Below, piece by piece: positions 51,148-59,198 of a stretch of 64,000 bases of DNA. The notes under the pieces were generated by a model. It was not told where the DNA came from, did not search any database, and worked only from the letters and a program-made list of their open reading frames with translations. The position numbers were made by a program, and so were the translations under genes. The stretch comes from Acidobacteriota bacterium (GTDB lineage: Bacteria > Acidobacteriota > Terriglobia > Bryobacterales > Bryobacteraceae): assembly GCA_017304135.1 (NCBI GenBank), contig JAFLBB010000023.1:1-64000 (forward strand). The letters run 5' to 3'. Each line of letters opens with the position of its first letter. Positions within the stretch are counted from its first letter, which is position 1.

Positions 51148-52148
51148 CAACCCTTGATGCCCCCTGAGCCCTTCCCTGCCGCCTTCGCCGCCGCTTCGGC
51201 CACCCCCTTAAAGGCATCCAACGCCGACTCTGCCATCGTGTCCACGGCCTTGTTGGCCGCCTCCGTCGCCCCTTTCAGGATCCCCGCCAACCCGCCCAGT
51301 CCCCCTCCAGGGGGGATGAGGGGGCTGGCGGTCTCCGGCAACTTCGATACCTTTCCCCCCGCTGCTTCCACTGCCTTCGCCGCCCTGCTTGCGGCCTCGG
51401 CCACCTTCTGCGCCAGCCCTCCCATCCCTCCGCCTTTCGCCGAGCCAGGAAACGGCGGAAACTCCAACCCCCCACTGGGTAGCGGCAGCCCCGTCAGCTT
51501 CGCCTGCGACTCGGCCGCCCGCTTGGCCGCCGCCAACGCCTCCAGCGCCGCCTCCATCACGGCACTTCCCGTCGATACCTTCTTCCCTCCTGGGTTCTTT
51601 TTGCCGCTCCTCAGCACTTTCTCCACCGCCTTGGCAGCCGCCTCAGCCGCTTTCCGCACCGCCTCCGCCACTTTCTTCGCTTCTCCCGGCGGCAGCTTGG
51701 ACGACTTCCCCCCCGGCCTCTTCGCCTGATTCACCGCTGAAAACCCGATGTCCGGAATCTCCATCCCGGCCGATTTCGCCAGTGCCAGTGCCACCATCTC
51801 CGAGACGCTCTTCACAATCGACTGCGCCGACGCCCCCTCTGCTCCCCCTGCCTGCTTTGCAAACGCCGCCTGCGGCATCGGCATGTTCGGATAGGGGTCG
51901 AACCCCGCCAGCGCCATCCACGTCGGCCCCCGCGGATCCACCCGCCCATCGCATGCGCCGCCCCGCGCCATCTGAAACTTCCGGATCGCCGCCTTCGTCA
52001 GCGGCCCCGCGATCCCGTCCACAGCCAACTCCGGCGACGGCCCCCCCGCCTTCGCGGGAACGCAATTCAGCAAATACTGCACCGTCCGGACATCCGCATG
52101 CGAGTTCCCCCCGCCTGTGCCCACCGATCCGTGAATCGTCTTCGGCAT
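51147..52148 (-). CDS. Peptidoglycan-binding-domain protein with Ala/Lys-rich helical repeats
   Basis: A 333-residue protein. The N-terminal part (about 10-85) is a peptidoglycan-binding domain 1 (HADVRTVQYLLN...LAVDGIAGPLTKAAIRKFQM). The rest is low-complexity: Ala/Lys-rich helices at about 155-215 (EAKKVAEAVRKAAEAAAKAV, LRSGKKNPGGKK) and 243-330, separated by Gly/Pro linkers. No signal peptide or TM is seen. ATG 52148 follows GGGAGGGG; a TATAAT lies upstream on the minus strand at 52231-52236. The long frame to 53231 is rejected. Its stop overlaps the SET methyltransferase start. It could be a methylation substrate. Confidence 0.82.
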   Translation of the reverse strand: MPKTIHGSVGTGGGNSHADVRTVQYLLNCVPAKAGGPSPELAVDGIAGPLTKAAIRKFQMARGGACDGRVDPRGPTWMALAGFDPYPNMPMPQAAFAKQAGGAEGASAQSIVKSVSEMVALALAKSAGMEIPDIGFSAVNQAKRPGGKSSKLPPGEAKKVAEAVRKAAEAAAKAVEKVLRSGKKNPGGKKVSTGSAVMEAALEALAAAKRAAESQAKLTGLPLPSGGLEFPPFPGSAKGGGMGGLAQKVAEAASRAAKAVEAAGGKVSKLPETASPLIPPGGGLGGLAGILKGATEAANKAVDTMAESALDAFKGVAEAAAKAAGKGSGGIKG

Positions 52149-52230
52149 TGCCCCTCCCTTCTGTTCCGGCCAATGTTCCATCCCGGCCACTGGCCCGGTT
52201 TCGGCCCACTCGTCCGGTTTCGTTGCGAAG

Positions 52231-52236
52231 ATTATA
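52231..52236 (-). promoter_or_regulatory. Candidate -10 box upstream of the SET/peptidoglycan-binding operon
   Basis: The plus-strand attata reads TATAAT on the minus strand, about 85 nt upstream of ATG 52148. No good -35 hexamer at 16-18 nt. Support is the exact -10 match in GC-rich DNA. Confidence 0.35.
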
Positions 52237-52307
52237 CGGGATTGCGCCGCCGCGTGGTCCCCCAATTGCCAAGCATCCAATCCACGGCGTCTACAATCAA
52301 ATAAGTC

Positions 52308-53237
52308 GTGCTCGTTCCTCTTGAACAACTCTCCGCCTCCTCGCGCGCCCAGCGTCCAGCCGGGCCCAGCGCCCAGCGTCCAGCCGGGCCCAGCGCCCAG
52401 CGCCCAGAGTGGCTCCGCGCCCCCGCCCCCGTCGGCGACAACTACCGCGGCCTCAAGGACCTTATCACCCGCCTCGGCCTCCACACCGTCTGCGAATCGG
52501 CCGCCTGCCCCAACGTCGGCGACTGCTGGAACCGCCGCACCGCCACCTTCATGATCCTCGGCAACGTATGCACCCGCCGCTGCGGCTTCTGCGCCGTGCA
52601 GAAAGGCGCCCCGCTTGAGGTCGACATGGACGAGCCCCGCCGCGTCGCCGAAGCCGTCGAAGCCATGGGACTGAAATACGCCGTCATCACCAGCGTCAAC
52701 CGCGATGACCGCAAGGACGGCGGCGCGCTCCTCTTCGCCATGACCATCCGCGCTATCCGCGAGCGTCTCCCCGCCTGTCGCGTCGAAGTCCTCGTGCCCG
52801 ATTTCCAAGGCTCGCGCGAGGCCATGGAACTCCTCATGGACGCCCGCCCCGACGTCCTCAACCACAACACCGAAACCGTCCCCCGCCTCTACCGCCAGGT
52901 CCGCCTCGGCGCCTCCTACGAGCGTTCGCTCGACATGCTCGCCTACGCCAAGAAGCTGCGCCCCGACGTGCCCACCAAGTCCGGCCTCATGCTCGGCCTC
53001 GGCGAAACCATGGACGAAGTGAAGGCCGTCATGCGCGACCTCCGCGCTTCCCAAGTCGACATCCTCACCCTCGGCCAATACCTCCGCCCCTCCCCCAAAC
53101 ACCTGCCCATCCTGCGCTACATCCCCCCCGAAGAATTCGCCGAATACCGCGCCGCCGGAGCCGCCCTGGGCTTCTCCCACGTCGAAGCCGGTCCCCTCGT
53201 CCGCAGCTCCTATCACGCCGACGAGGCCCACGCGTGA
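52308..53237 (+). CDS. lipA: Lipoyl synthase
   Basis: A radical-SAM enzyme that inserts two sulfurs into the octanoyl group of lipoyl domains. At 309 residues it has the auxiliary-cluster motif CESAACPNVGDC, the radical-SAM motif CTRRCGFC, RDDRKDGGA, HNTETVPRLYRQVRLGASYERSL, SGLMLGLGE, LTLGQYLRPSPKHLP and the C-terminal RSSYHADE (cluster-binding Ser). The N-terminal 36 residues contain a repeat (AQRPAGPS twice) encoded by tandem 24-bp units. The GTG start at 52308 includes them; no in-frame start downstream of the repeat looks better. Its GTGA stop overlaps the MBL gene. Confidence 0.92.
   Translation: MLVPLEQLSASSRAQRPAGPSAQRPAGPSAQRPEWLRAPAPVGDNYRGLKDLITRLGLHTVCESAACPNVGDCWNRRTATFMILGNVCTRRCGFCAVQKGAPLEVDMDEPRRVAEAVEAMGLKYAVITSVNRDDRKDGGALLFAMTIRAIRERLPACRVEVLVPDFQGSREAMELLMDARPDVLNHNTETVPRLYRQVRLGASYERSLDMLAYAKKLRPDVPTKSGLMLGLGETMDEVKAVMRDLRASQVDILTLGQYLRPSPKHLPILRYIPPEEFAEYRAAGAALGFSHVEAGPLVRSSYHADEAHA
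52347..52405. repeat. Tandem 24-bp repeat in the 5' end of lipA
   Basis: Two identical 24-bp copies, 52347-52370 and 52371-52394 (each begins gcccagcgtccagccggg), then a partial third copy to about 52405. In the lipA frame each encodes AQRPAGPS. Because the period is a multiple of three, copy-number change would keep the frame. Confidence 0.85.
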
Positions 53238-54223
53238 TCCTCGACGAACCCGTCCCCGGACTGGTCCGCATCCGTCTCCCGCTCCCCTTCCAGCTCAACC
53301 ACGTCTACGTCCACGCCGTCCGCCGCAACGGTGGCTGGATGCTCATCGACACCGGCCTCGGCGACGAGGCCTGCATGGATGCGCTCGACGAAGCCTTCAT
53401 CCAGGCCGGCATCCTCTGGCGCGACGTGAACGACATCTTCCTCACCCACACCCACCCCGATCATGTCGGCGGCGCGCCTGAACTTCTCAAACGCACCGGC
53501 GCCCGCCTCTGGATGTCCGCCGGCGAACGCGACCACCTCGCCGAAGTCGCCACCTCCGCCCATGTCGCCGACTGGTTCACCCCCACTGTCCGCCGCGCCG
53601 GCGCGAACGAGAGCGAAATCTCGGAAATGGAGGAGGCATTCACCTCCGTCCGCCACAAGTTCGTCCCCCTCCAGCCCGACCACACGCTCCACGGCGGCGA
53701 ACTCATCGGCACCGCCCTCGGCCCGCTCGAAACCGTCCTCACCCCCGGCCACTCGCCCGCACACCTCGCCCTCCATCAGGACGAACGAAAGCTGCTGCTC
53801 TCAGGCGACCACGTCCTCACCAACATCACCCCCAACATCAGTTGGATGCCCGGCCGCGACATGCTCGGCGAATATCACGATTCGCTCGAACGTGTCGCCC
53901 GCCTCGAAGTGGACGAAATCCTACCGTCCCACGGACGCGCGTTTTACGGGCTCGTCGCCTGGGTTGAGTCGGCCAAGCGACACCACCAGGTGCGTTGTGA
54001 CGGATTGCTCAACGGCCTTGCCATGGGCGCTTGCTCCGCCCGTGAACTTCTTCCGGTACTGTGGGCGAAACCCCTGGCGGCGTGGAACCTGCGCTTCGCT
54101 TTGTTTGAGGTGCTGGCTCATCTCGAATACCTGTTGCAACGCGGATTCGTTGCTAAGAAGGAAGGCGACATCGAACGCTGGCAGGTTACTCCCCACTCCC
54201 GCCCCACCCACGGCGGCGGTTGA
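53234..54223 (+). CDS. Metallo-beta-lactamase-fold hydrolase
   Basis: A 329-residue MBL-fold protein. Metal-binding motif THTHPDHVGGAPELL, then VLTPGHSPAHLALH, LLLSGDHVLTNI and LPSHGRAFYG. The C-terminal about 90 residues (after 245) are helical. The fold hydrolyses thioesters, lactones or phosphodiesters; this subgroup has no agreed function. It lacks a signal peptide, so acts in the cytosol. It starts with GTG in a 4-nt overlap with lipA. Confidence 0.87.
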   Translation: MILDEPVPGLVRIRLPLPFQLNHVYVHAVRRNGGWMLIDTGLGDEACMDALDEAFIQAGILWRDVNDIFLTHTHPDHVGGAPELLKRTGARLWMSAGERDHLAEVATSAHVADWFTPTVRRAGANESEISEMEEAFTSVRHKFVPLQPDHTLHGGELIGTALGPLETVLTPGHSPAHLALHQDERKLLLSGDHVLTNITPNISWMPGRDMLGEYHDSLERVARLEVDEILPSHGRAFYGLVAWVESAKRHHQVRCDGLLNGLAMGACSARELLPVLWAKPLAAWNLRFALFEVLAHLEYLLQRGFVAKKEGDIERWQVTPHSRPTHGGG

Positions 54224-54288
54224 GCCGGCCCCGATTTCCGGAACTTCTCCTCCCTTCATCCGTACTACTCGATGGAAAGAGTTTGCCA

Positions 54289-54489
54289 ATGCTCAAATTC
54301 CTGATGTGGTGCATTCTATTCATCGTTTGCTGGCCGCTGGCGTTGCTCGCCCTCGTGCTCTACCCCATCGTCTGGCTGCTCCTGTTGCCGTTCAGGATTA
54401 TAGGCATCGCCGTCGACGGCGTCTTTGAACTGCTCCACGCCGTGCTCACTCTGCCCGCCCGCGTGCTCCGCTTCGGCGCCGCCCGCTAG
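54289..54489 (+). CDS. Small membrane protein, 66 aa
   Basis: A 66-residue, highly hydrophobic protein (MLKFLMWCILFIVCWPLALL at the start) with one or two membrane segments, ending in basic PARVLRFGAAR. ATG 54289 has GGAAAGAG upstream; the open frame to 54220 is less likely. No family recognised. It follows the MBL gene by 65 nt. Confidence 0.62.
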   Translation: MLKFLMWCILFIVCWPLALLALVLYPIVWLLLLPFRIIGIAVDGVFELLHAVLTLPARVLRFGAAR

Positions 54490-54494
54490 CGCGG

Positions 54495-54671
54495 ATGTTT
54501 CACCCACGATCGCGGCGAGCAGCGAGGGGAGCCGTGCGAATACAAGGCGCGCGAAAGGTGCCCGACGCAGGCGTACGGGAACTGTACGTCGAGGACGGCA
54601 TGCCAGCGCAACGCAGCAGTCGCGCGGTGATCACGCTCCGCGGCCGATGGCTGGTGAAATTTCCGCGCTAG
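54495..54671 (+). pseudogene. SymE-like fragment (possible truncated type I toxin gene)
   Basis: A 58-codon frame read directly from the sequence, from ATG 54495 to TAG 54669-54671. Residues 31-54 (RELYVEDG...AVITLRGRWL) match the N-terminal half of the SymE toxin domain, where (A)ITLKGQWL is typical. The normal continuation (about 15-30 more residues, GF..G..V.V) is missing; the frame ends at KFPR-stop, two or three residues after the Trp-Leu. It may be a decayed gene. No antisense regulator is evident. Confidence 0.4.
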
Positions 54672-54678
54672 CGCCGCT

Positions 54679-55884
54679 TCACTGCAACGCCAGCCCAAAC
54701 TTCTCCAGCAGTGCGCTCGCCTCCTCCGGCCGCCCCTGTAGTTGAACCGCCGCCACAATGCCCCGTTCCGCCGTCACCACGGCCTCCCGCTTGCTTCCGG
54801 CTCCAGGCTGCGCCGCCGCCAGTGCCTCCTGAAACCACTGCTCCGCCGTGCCCCCCTTGCCCTGCCGCAAATGCAACGCGCCCAGGTCGTTCTTCAATCG
54901 AGCCACATACTCGTGCGTCGGCGCCATATACTGCCCGCACATCTCCAGCGCCCGCAACAACACCGTCTCGCTACGAAGGTTCAACCCTGACTCCGACAGC
55001 ACCTCGCCATAGTTGATCAACGCCGCAATCATCATCGGATGTCCGTTCGGCGCCGCCTTGTACCAGATCGCCGCCGCCCGCGACAACAGCTTTTCCGCCT
55101 CAAACCAGTCCTTCTTATCCCGCATCAACACGCCCAGGTTGTTCAGCACCACCGCTGTCTCCGGATGCTCGGGCCCAAGGTCACTCTCCCGGAGCTCCAG
55201 CGCCCTGCGGAACAGTCCTTCGGCCTCGGCCACCCTCCCCGTCAGCCGGTACACCTCGGCCAGGTTGTTCAACGAGGCCGACAGCGGCAGCGTGCTTTCC
55301 ACCCCATGCCGCTCCTGCAAATCCCGCGCCCGCGTGTGACTGCTCTCGGCCCCCGCCAGGTCGCCCCGCGCCAGTTGCACCGCCCCGTGGCTGTTCAACG
55401 TCAGCGCCACCTCCTGGGCTGACCGCTTCAACCTCGACTCCCGCGCCTCCAGCGCCCGCTTGAAATACTCCTCAGCCGACTCCAGGTCGCCGCGCAATCG
55501 CTGCACCTCGCCCAGGTTGTTCAGACACGAACTCGTATCCGCTGAGTCCTCGCCCGTCAGCCCCGTGAACAGCGGCAGCGCCTGCAGGTAGAGCTTTTCC
55601 GCCTCATCCAACCGGCCCGCCGTGTGGTGCAATGCCGCCAGGTTGTTCAGGGCTTTCGGCCGGCGCACGTCGGTCGAATGAAACGACTCGCTCTCGGCCG
55701 CCAGTTGCCGGTAGATCGTCTCGGCCTCGGCCAGCTTGCCCGCCATCCGCAGCCGGTTGGCTTGCACCATCCGCAACTCGAACGATGCGTGCGGTGCGGC
55801 CGCCGGCCCCGGTTGCTCCTGCGCCCTCACTAGACACACCATTCCCAGGGCCGCCACAACGGCGGCGCGTCTTGCGTTCAACAT
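54679..55884 (-). CDS. Secreted tetratricopeptide-repeat protein
   Basis: A 401-residue protein. Signal peptide-like N-terminus (RRAAVVAALGMVCLVRAQ), then about seven TPRs of the Kinesin-light-chain type (42-residue period): ALNNLAALHHTAGRLDEAEKLY, CLNNLGEVQRLRGDLESAEEYF, SLNNLAEVYRLTGRVAEAEGLF, VLNNLGVLMRDKKDWFEAEKLL, and further to the C-terminus. These scaffold protein-protein contacts. ATG 55884 is clear. No operon partners: DUF389 lies 171 nt upstream. Confidence 0.85.
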   Translation of the reverse strand: MLNARRAAVVAALGMVCLVRAQEQPGPAAAPHASFELRMVQANRLRMAGKLAEAETIYRQLAAESESFHSTDVRRPKALNNLAALHHTAGRLDEAEKLYLQALPLFTGLTGEDSADTSSCLNNLGEVQRLRGDLESAEEYFKRALEARESRLKRSAQEVALTLNSHGAVQLARGDLAGAESSHTRARDLQERHGVESTLPLSASLNNLAEVYRLTGRVAEAEGLFRRALELRESDLGPEHPETAVVLNNLGVLMRDKKDWFEAEKLLSRAAAIWYKAAPNGHPMMIAALINYGEVLSESGLNLRSETVLLRALEMCGQYMAPTHEYVARLKNDLGALHLRQGKGGTAEQWFQEALAAAQPGAGSKREAVVTAERGIVAAVQLQGRPEEASALLEKFGLALQ

Positions 55885-56055
55885 GGCGTCGATCCTCGTT
55901 CCCAGCCCGGAGCGCTCGCCCCGGTTAGCGTGATTCGCCCTGTCCCCGCCGGTCCAGTGCCGGCCCCATGCTGTATCTAACGAGCGAACCCCAAAAAAGG
56001 TCCCGGCAAAAGTACGAAATTTTTCCTACTTCACCTGGGCAGGGGTAAGAACTCC

Positions 56056-57450
56056 TCAGCGCCGCCGGCCCGCCCGCTCCCACTCGAAGGCAGCTTCCAG
56101 CCCCGGCATCGTCAGGCTCTGTCGCAGCGCATTCCTCACCGCCTCCTGCGCCACGCCATCCAACATCCGCGCAGCGCGGTATTTCAGCCGCAGCACCACA
56201 CCCGTCTCCGCGAAGCCAACCTCGTAGCTCACCAACTCTCCGGCCGACTCCGGCCACACCGCCTTCACCTGCCCTTCCACCATCGGACGCACCGCTCCCG
56301 CCAGCGACGACAACGTCGGTTGCTCCGGCTCCGCCCGCGGCGGCGCAGGCGCGCGCAACCGCTCCCGCAGATTGACCAGCTCGGTCTCATCCGCCACCCG
56401 CCGCACGTCGATCGAGGCCGACTTGCCCGTCCGCCGTGCCAGTTCAATCTCCGCCGACTTCAACTTGTCCTGGTCCGGCCTCACCGTCGAAACCAGATGC
56501 ACCAGCACACGGTCCGAAAACAACTCCAACTGCTGGCTCAGCACGGCGTCGGCCGGCATCAGACCTCGGACTATCTCGCGCGCTGCCCCCCGGCTCACCG
56601 TCTCGTCCTTCAATTGATTCAGCGATTGCCGCAGCGGAACAAACAGAATCGCCAGCGTCACCGCCACCATCACGATGCGCCACCTCAATTGCCCCATGTC
56701 GCCAAACACCCGCCGCACACCCGCATTGCGGAACAGGGCGTACACCCGCGCACCCGTCGCCCTCCGCAATTCCCGGGGCGAGATGCACCTCCGCACCTCC
56801 GGCTCATCCATCGCCACCATGTAGAACACAAAGAACGCGCTGCCTGCGATCGCAATCAGGTTCGTCAAAAACAGCAACCCCGCCCCTGTAATGATCTGCC
56901 AGTTCCATCCACTCCCCACGCCGAACCCTACCGTACAGAGCGGCGGCATCAACGCCACCGCGATCGCCACCCCCGGCAGCGCGCTGGCCGCCCCGCCACT
57001 CAACGACCGCGCCATCACCACCGACCCCGCCAGTCCGGAAAACAGCGCCACCCCCAAATCCAGCAGATTGGGCTGCGTACGTCCCAGGATCTCCGACGTG
57101 GGTGATTGAAACGGCATCATCCATACCAGCAGCGCCGAAAACAGGATCGAAGCTCCGATGCTGATCGCCAGAGAGATCAGTGACCGGATTCCCAAGTAGA
57201 TGTCCGACGCCGCGAAGGCCAGGCCTGCCGCCAGGATCGGCCCCATCAGCGGCGAGATCAACATCGCCCCGATCACCACCGCCGGGCTGTTCAACACCAA
57301 TCCAAACGTCGCAATCCCCGCCGCAAACAGCAGGTCCAGCAGATAGTTGGCCGACCGCACATGCGAGGCCTCGTAGATCTGACGGTACAGCAGCGGCTTG
57401 CTGGCATCATCGATGCGAAGTGCGTGACTGACGGCATGACGAATCGACAT
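56056..57450 (-). CDS. DUF389-family membrane protein (TIGR00341-like)
   Basis: A 464-residue membrane protein. Residues 35-235 carry six or more helices with DUF389 hallmarks: VVIGAMLISPLMGPILAAGLA, SLSGGAASALPGVAIAVALMPPLCTVGFGVG and LLFLTNLIAIAGSAFFVFY. The C-terminal part (about 265-460) is soluble, after a TM at about 265-285. Function unknown. ATG 57450 follows GGGGG; the frame is open to 57483. Confidence 0.87.
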   Translation of the reverse strand: MSIRHAVSHALRIDDASKPLLYRQIYEASHVRSANYLLDLLFAAGIATFGLVLNSPAVVIGAMLISPLMGPILAAGLAFAASDIYLGIRSLISLAISIGASILFSALLVWMMPFQSPTSEILGRTQPNLLDLGVALFSGLAGSVVMARSLSGGAASALPGVAIAVALMPPLCTVGFGVGSGWNWQIITGAGLLFLTNLIAIAGSAFFVFYMVAMDEPEVRRCISPRELRRATGARVYALFRNAGVRRVFGDMGQLRWRIVMVAVTLAILFVPLRQSLNQLKDETVSRGAAREIVRGLMPADAVLSQQLELFSDRVLVHLVSTVRPDQDKLKSAEIELARRTGKSASIDVRRVADETELVNLRERLRAPAPPRAEPEQPTLSSLAGAVRPMVEGQVKAVWPESAGELVSYEVGFAETGVVLRLKYRAARMLDGVAQEAVRNALRQSLTMPGLEAAFEWERAGRRR

Positions 57451-57507
57451 GCCCCCATTCTTCCACGTCACGCCAGGGCGCACCCTCCACGTGCCACCCG
57501 GCCTCTG

Positions 57508-57798
57508 CTAGGAAGCCTTGGCCAGCGCTGAACGCACCTGCAGCGTCGCTTCGCCCAAGCCGCCCGCCCGCAGTGCTCGCCGCACCTCGGGGATCCGCAA
57601 CTCATACGCCGGGAACTCCACCGCCACCGCCGCCGGCAGCGTGTGATGGTAAATGTCCGGGTTGATCGGAAACGGCAGCACGGCAATCGCCTCGAGCAAA
57701 CGCTCCAGCAGCCGCGGCTCCACTTCCACGCGCAGGCGCACAAGTTCGCCTTCAGAGCCAATCAAGATAGGAGAGGGGGTAAAAGGTGTGATGGTCAT
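57508..57798 (-). CDS. Conserved small protein, 96 aa
   Basis: A 96-residue protein with no signal or TM. Its pattern (LVRLRVEVEPRLLERLLEAIAVLPFPINPDIYHH ... VEFPAYELRIPEVRRALR) I have an impression of having met in other acidobacterial genomes, but I cannot name a family. ATG 57798 follows AAAGGCG; GTG 57810 is possible. Alone on the strand between DUF389 and the glycosidase gene. Confidence 0.55.
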   Translation of the reverse strand: MTITPFTPSPILIGSEGELVRLRVEVEPRLLERLLEAIAVLPFPINPDIYHHTLPAAVAVEFPAYELRIPEVRRALRAGGLGEATLQVRSALAKAS

Positions 57799-57938
57799 CG
57801 CCTTTAGCACTTTTTAGCGTGGGTGCAAGTAGCAGGCTTCCCTTGGGATTAGAAGCCTAAATCAATCCACGTAAACACCAGCTTATCACAGCCGTCCACC
57901 CGCTCGAAAGAGAACAGACGGGAAACCCGCGCTTTCCC

Positions 57939-59108
57939 TTACCGCCCCCTCACCAATCGCCGTACATGCTCCAGCACGGCTTTGAAGTACACCGGGTCGC
58001 TCTCCTCCAACGTCATCCCCGCCCGCAACTCTCCACTCCGCGCGGGCATGTAGTACCGGAACGGAAACATCTGCGTCTGCCGCCATGGCATGTAGCCCCA
58101 ACTGCCCCCCGCTTGCCACACCGCATCGCAACTGGCCAACTCGTTGCGCAGCACCTCCGGCGTCGTCTCACGCCCGCTGTCGTCCTCGTTCATGTATACC
58201 GGCCCCGGCATCGCACCATCGCTCACCAACTCCCGCGTCCTCTTTCCCTTGAACTCCACCGGCCTGTTATTCCCGTGAATGATCACAAAATCGGCATGGT
58301 TGCGGATCTGCGGAATTACCGCCGTGCTCGGTCCCGTCGACGCCGACACCGGCAGCACCCACCCCGCTTTCTTCAACAGGAACCTCCCCCGCGCCAGTTC
58401 AATCAGCTTGTCCAGGTTGTTCTTGATCCAGTAATCATGGTCCCAGCCGCGAATGTCGAACTCATTGGCAATCTCGATGATCACGTTCCGGCAGTTGTTC
58501 GCAATCAGCCAGTCGGTCGCCTCCACCACCGCCCGCTCAATCGACGCCGTATCCGGAAACAGCTCATCCTGCCCCTGATAGAAATACATCAGGTTCAGCA
58601 CCATCCCCCGCCCGTCCAACGCTCGCTGCAGCCGCAGCAGCCGCGCCATCCACTCCGGCTTCAACGAGCCATCCGGCCGGAATGCGCTGATGTGCGCCCC
58701 CTTGCCCGGCCCGCCCTTGTAGGCCCGGTCCCGTTTGATCTCCGCCATCTCACGGTTGTAACCCGGATTGCCACCCTGCAAACTCACGTTCACCGCCAAT
58801 ATCCCGTGCGCCTTGTAGGTGTCCAGCGCGGCGATCAGCCGCGTCGTGTTGGCCTCTGGATCGAAGGGAAACTCCGTCAGCCACTCATCGTGAAACAACC
58901 CCTGCGCGATGCGCAGATTCATCAGCCGCCCCGCCGCCTCCGGCCGGAAGCCTCGCCCCGAATACGTCTTTCTCCACGGCTGGCCCGCCCGCTCGCGCAC
59001 ATAGAACGACCGCGGCTCATACCCCGCCCCCAGCATCTTCCCCGTAGCCACCTCCAGCGCCCACGCCGGAAGCACCGCCAGCGCCATCAGCACAAGCACT
59101 GCCTTCAT
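57939..59108 (-). CDS. Secreted clan-A-type TIM-barrel glycoside hydrolase
   Basis: A 389-residue secreted protein: signal peptide (MKAVLVLMALAVLPAWA), then a TIM barrel. It retains the clan-A glutamate pair: Glu216 in VIIEIANEFDIRGWD (acid/base, end of strand 4) and Glu308 in PVYMNEDDSG (candidate nucleophile, strand 7). GILAVNVSLQGGNPG, GMVLNLMYFYQGQDE and FVIIHGNN are further strands. It resembles GH5-type cellulase/mannanase barrels but the family is uncertain. ATG 59108; the open frame to 59435 is rejected. Confidence 0.72.
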   Translation of the reverse strand: MKAVLVLMALAVLPAWALEVATGKMLGAGYEPRSFYVRERAGQPWRKTYSGRGFRPEAAGRLMNLRIAQGLFHDEWLTEFPFDPEANTTRLIAALDTYKAHGILAVNVSLQGGNPGYNREMAEIKRDRAYKGGPGKGAHISAFRPDGSLKPEWMARLLRLQRALDGRGMVLNLMYFYQGQDELFPDTASIERAVVEATDWLIANNCRNVIIEIANEFDIRGWDHDYWIKNNLDKLIELARGRFLLKKAGWVLPVSASTGPSTAVIPQIRNHADFVIIHGNNRPVEFKGKRTRELVSDGAMPGPVYMNEDDSGRETTPEVLRNELASCDAVWQAGGSWGYMPWRQTQMFPFRYYMPARSGELRAGMTLEESDPVYFKAVLEHVRRLVRGR

Positions 59109-59198
59109 CTCGAATCCACGCCCTCCATTCGACGACAGTATACGCCGCCCTGAGCCAGTTCCCACCCTTAACCGCGCGTCCTTTCTCAGAGAGGTCCC

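Noticed and set aside
57834..57858. 7-bp hairpin aggcttc/gaagcct with 11-nt loop as a terminator
   Set aside because: Large loop, no U-run, and 80 nt from the nearest stop; too weak.
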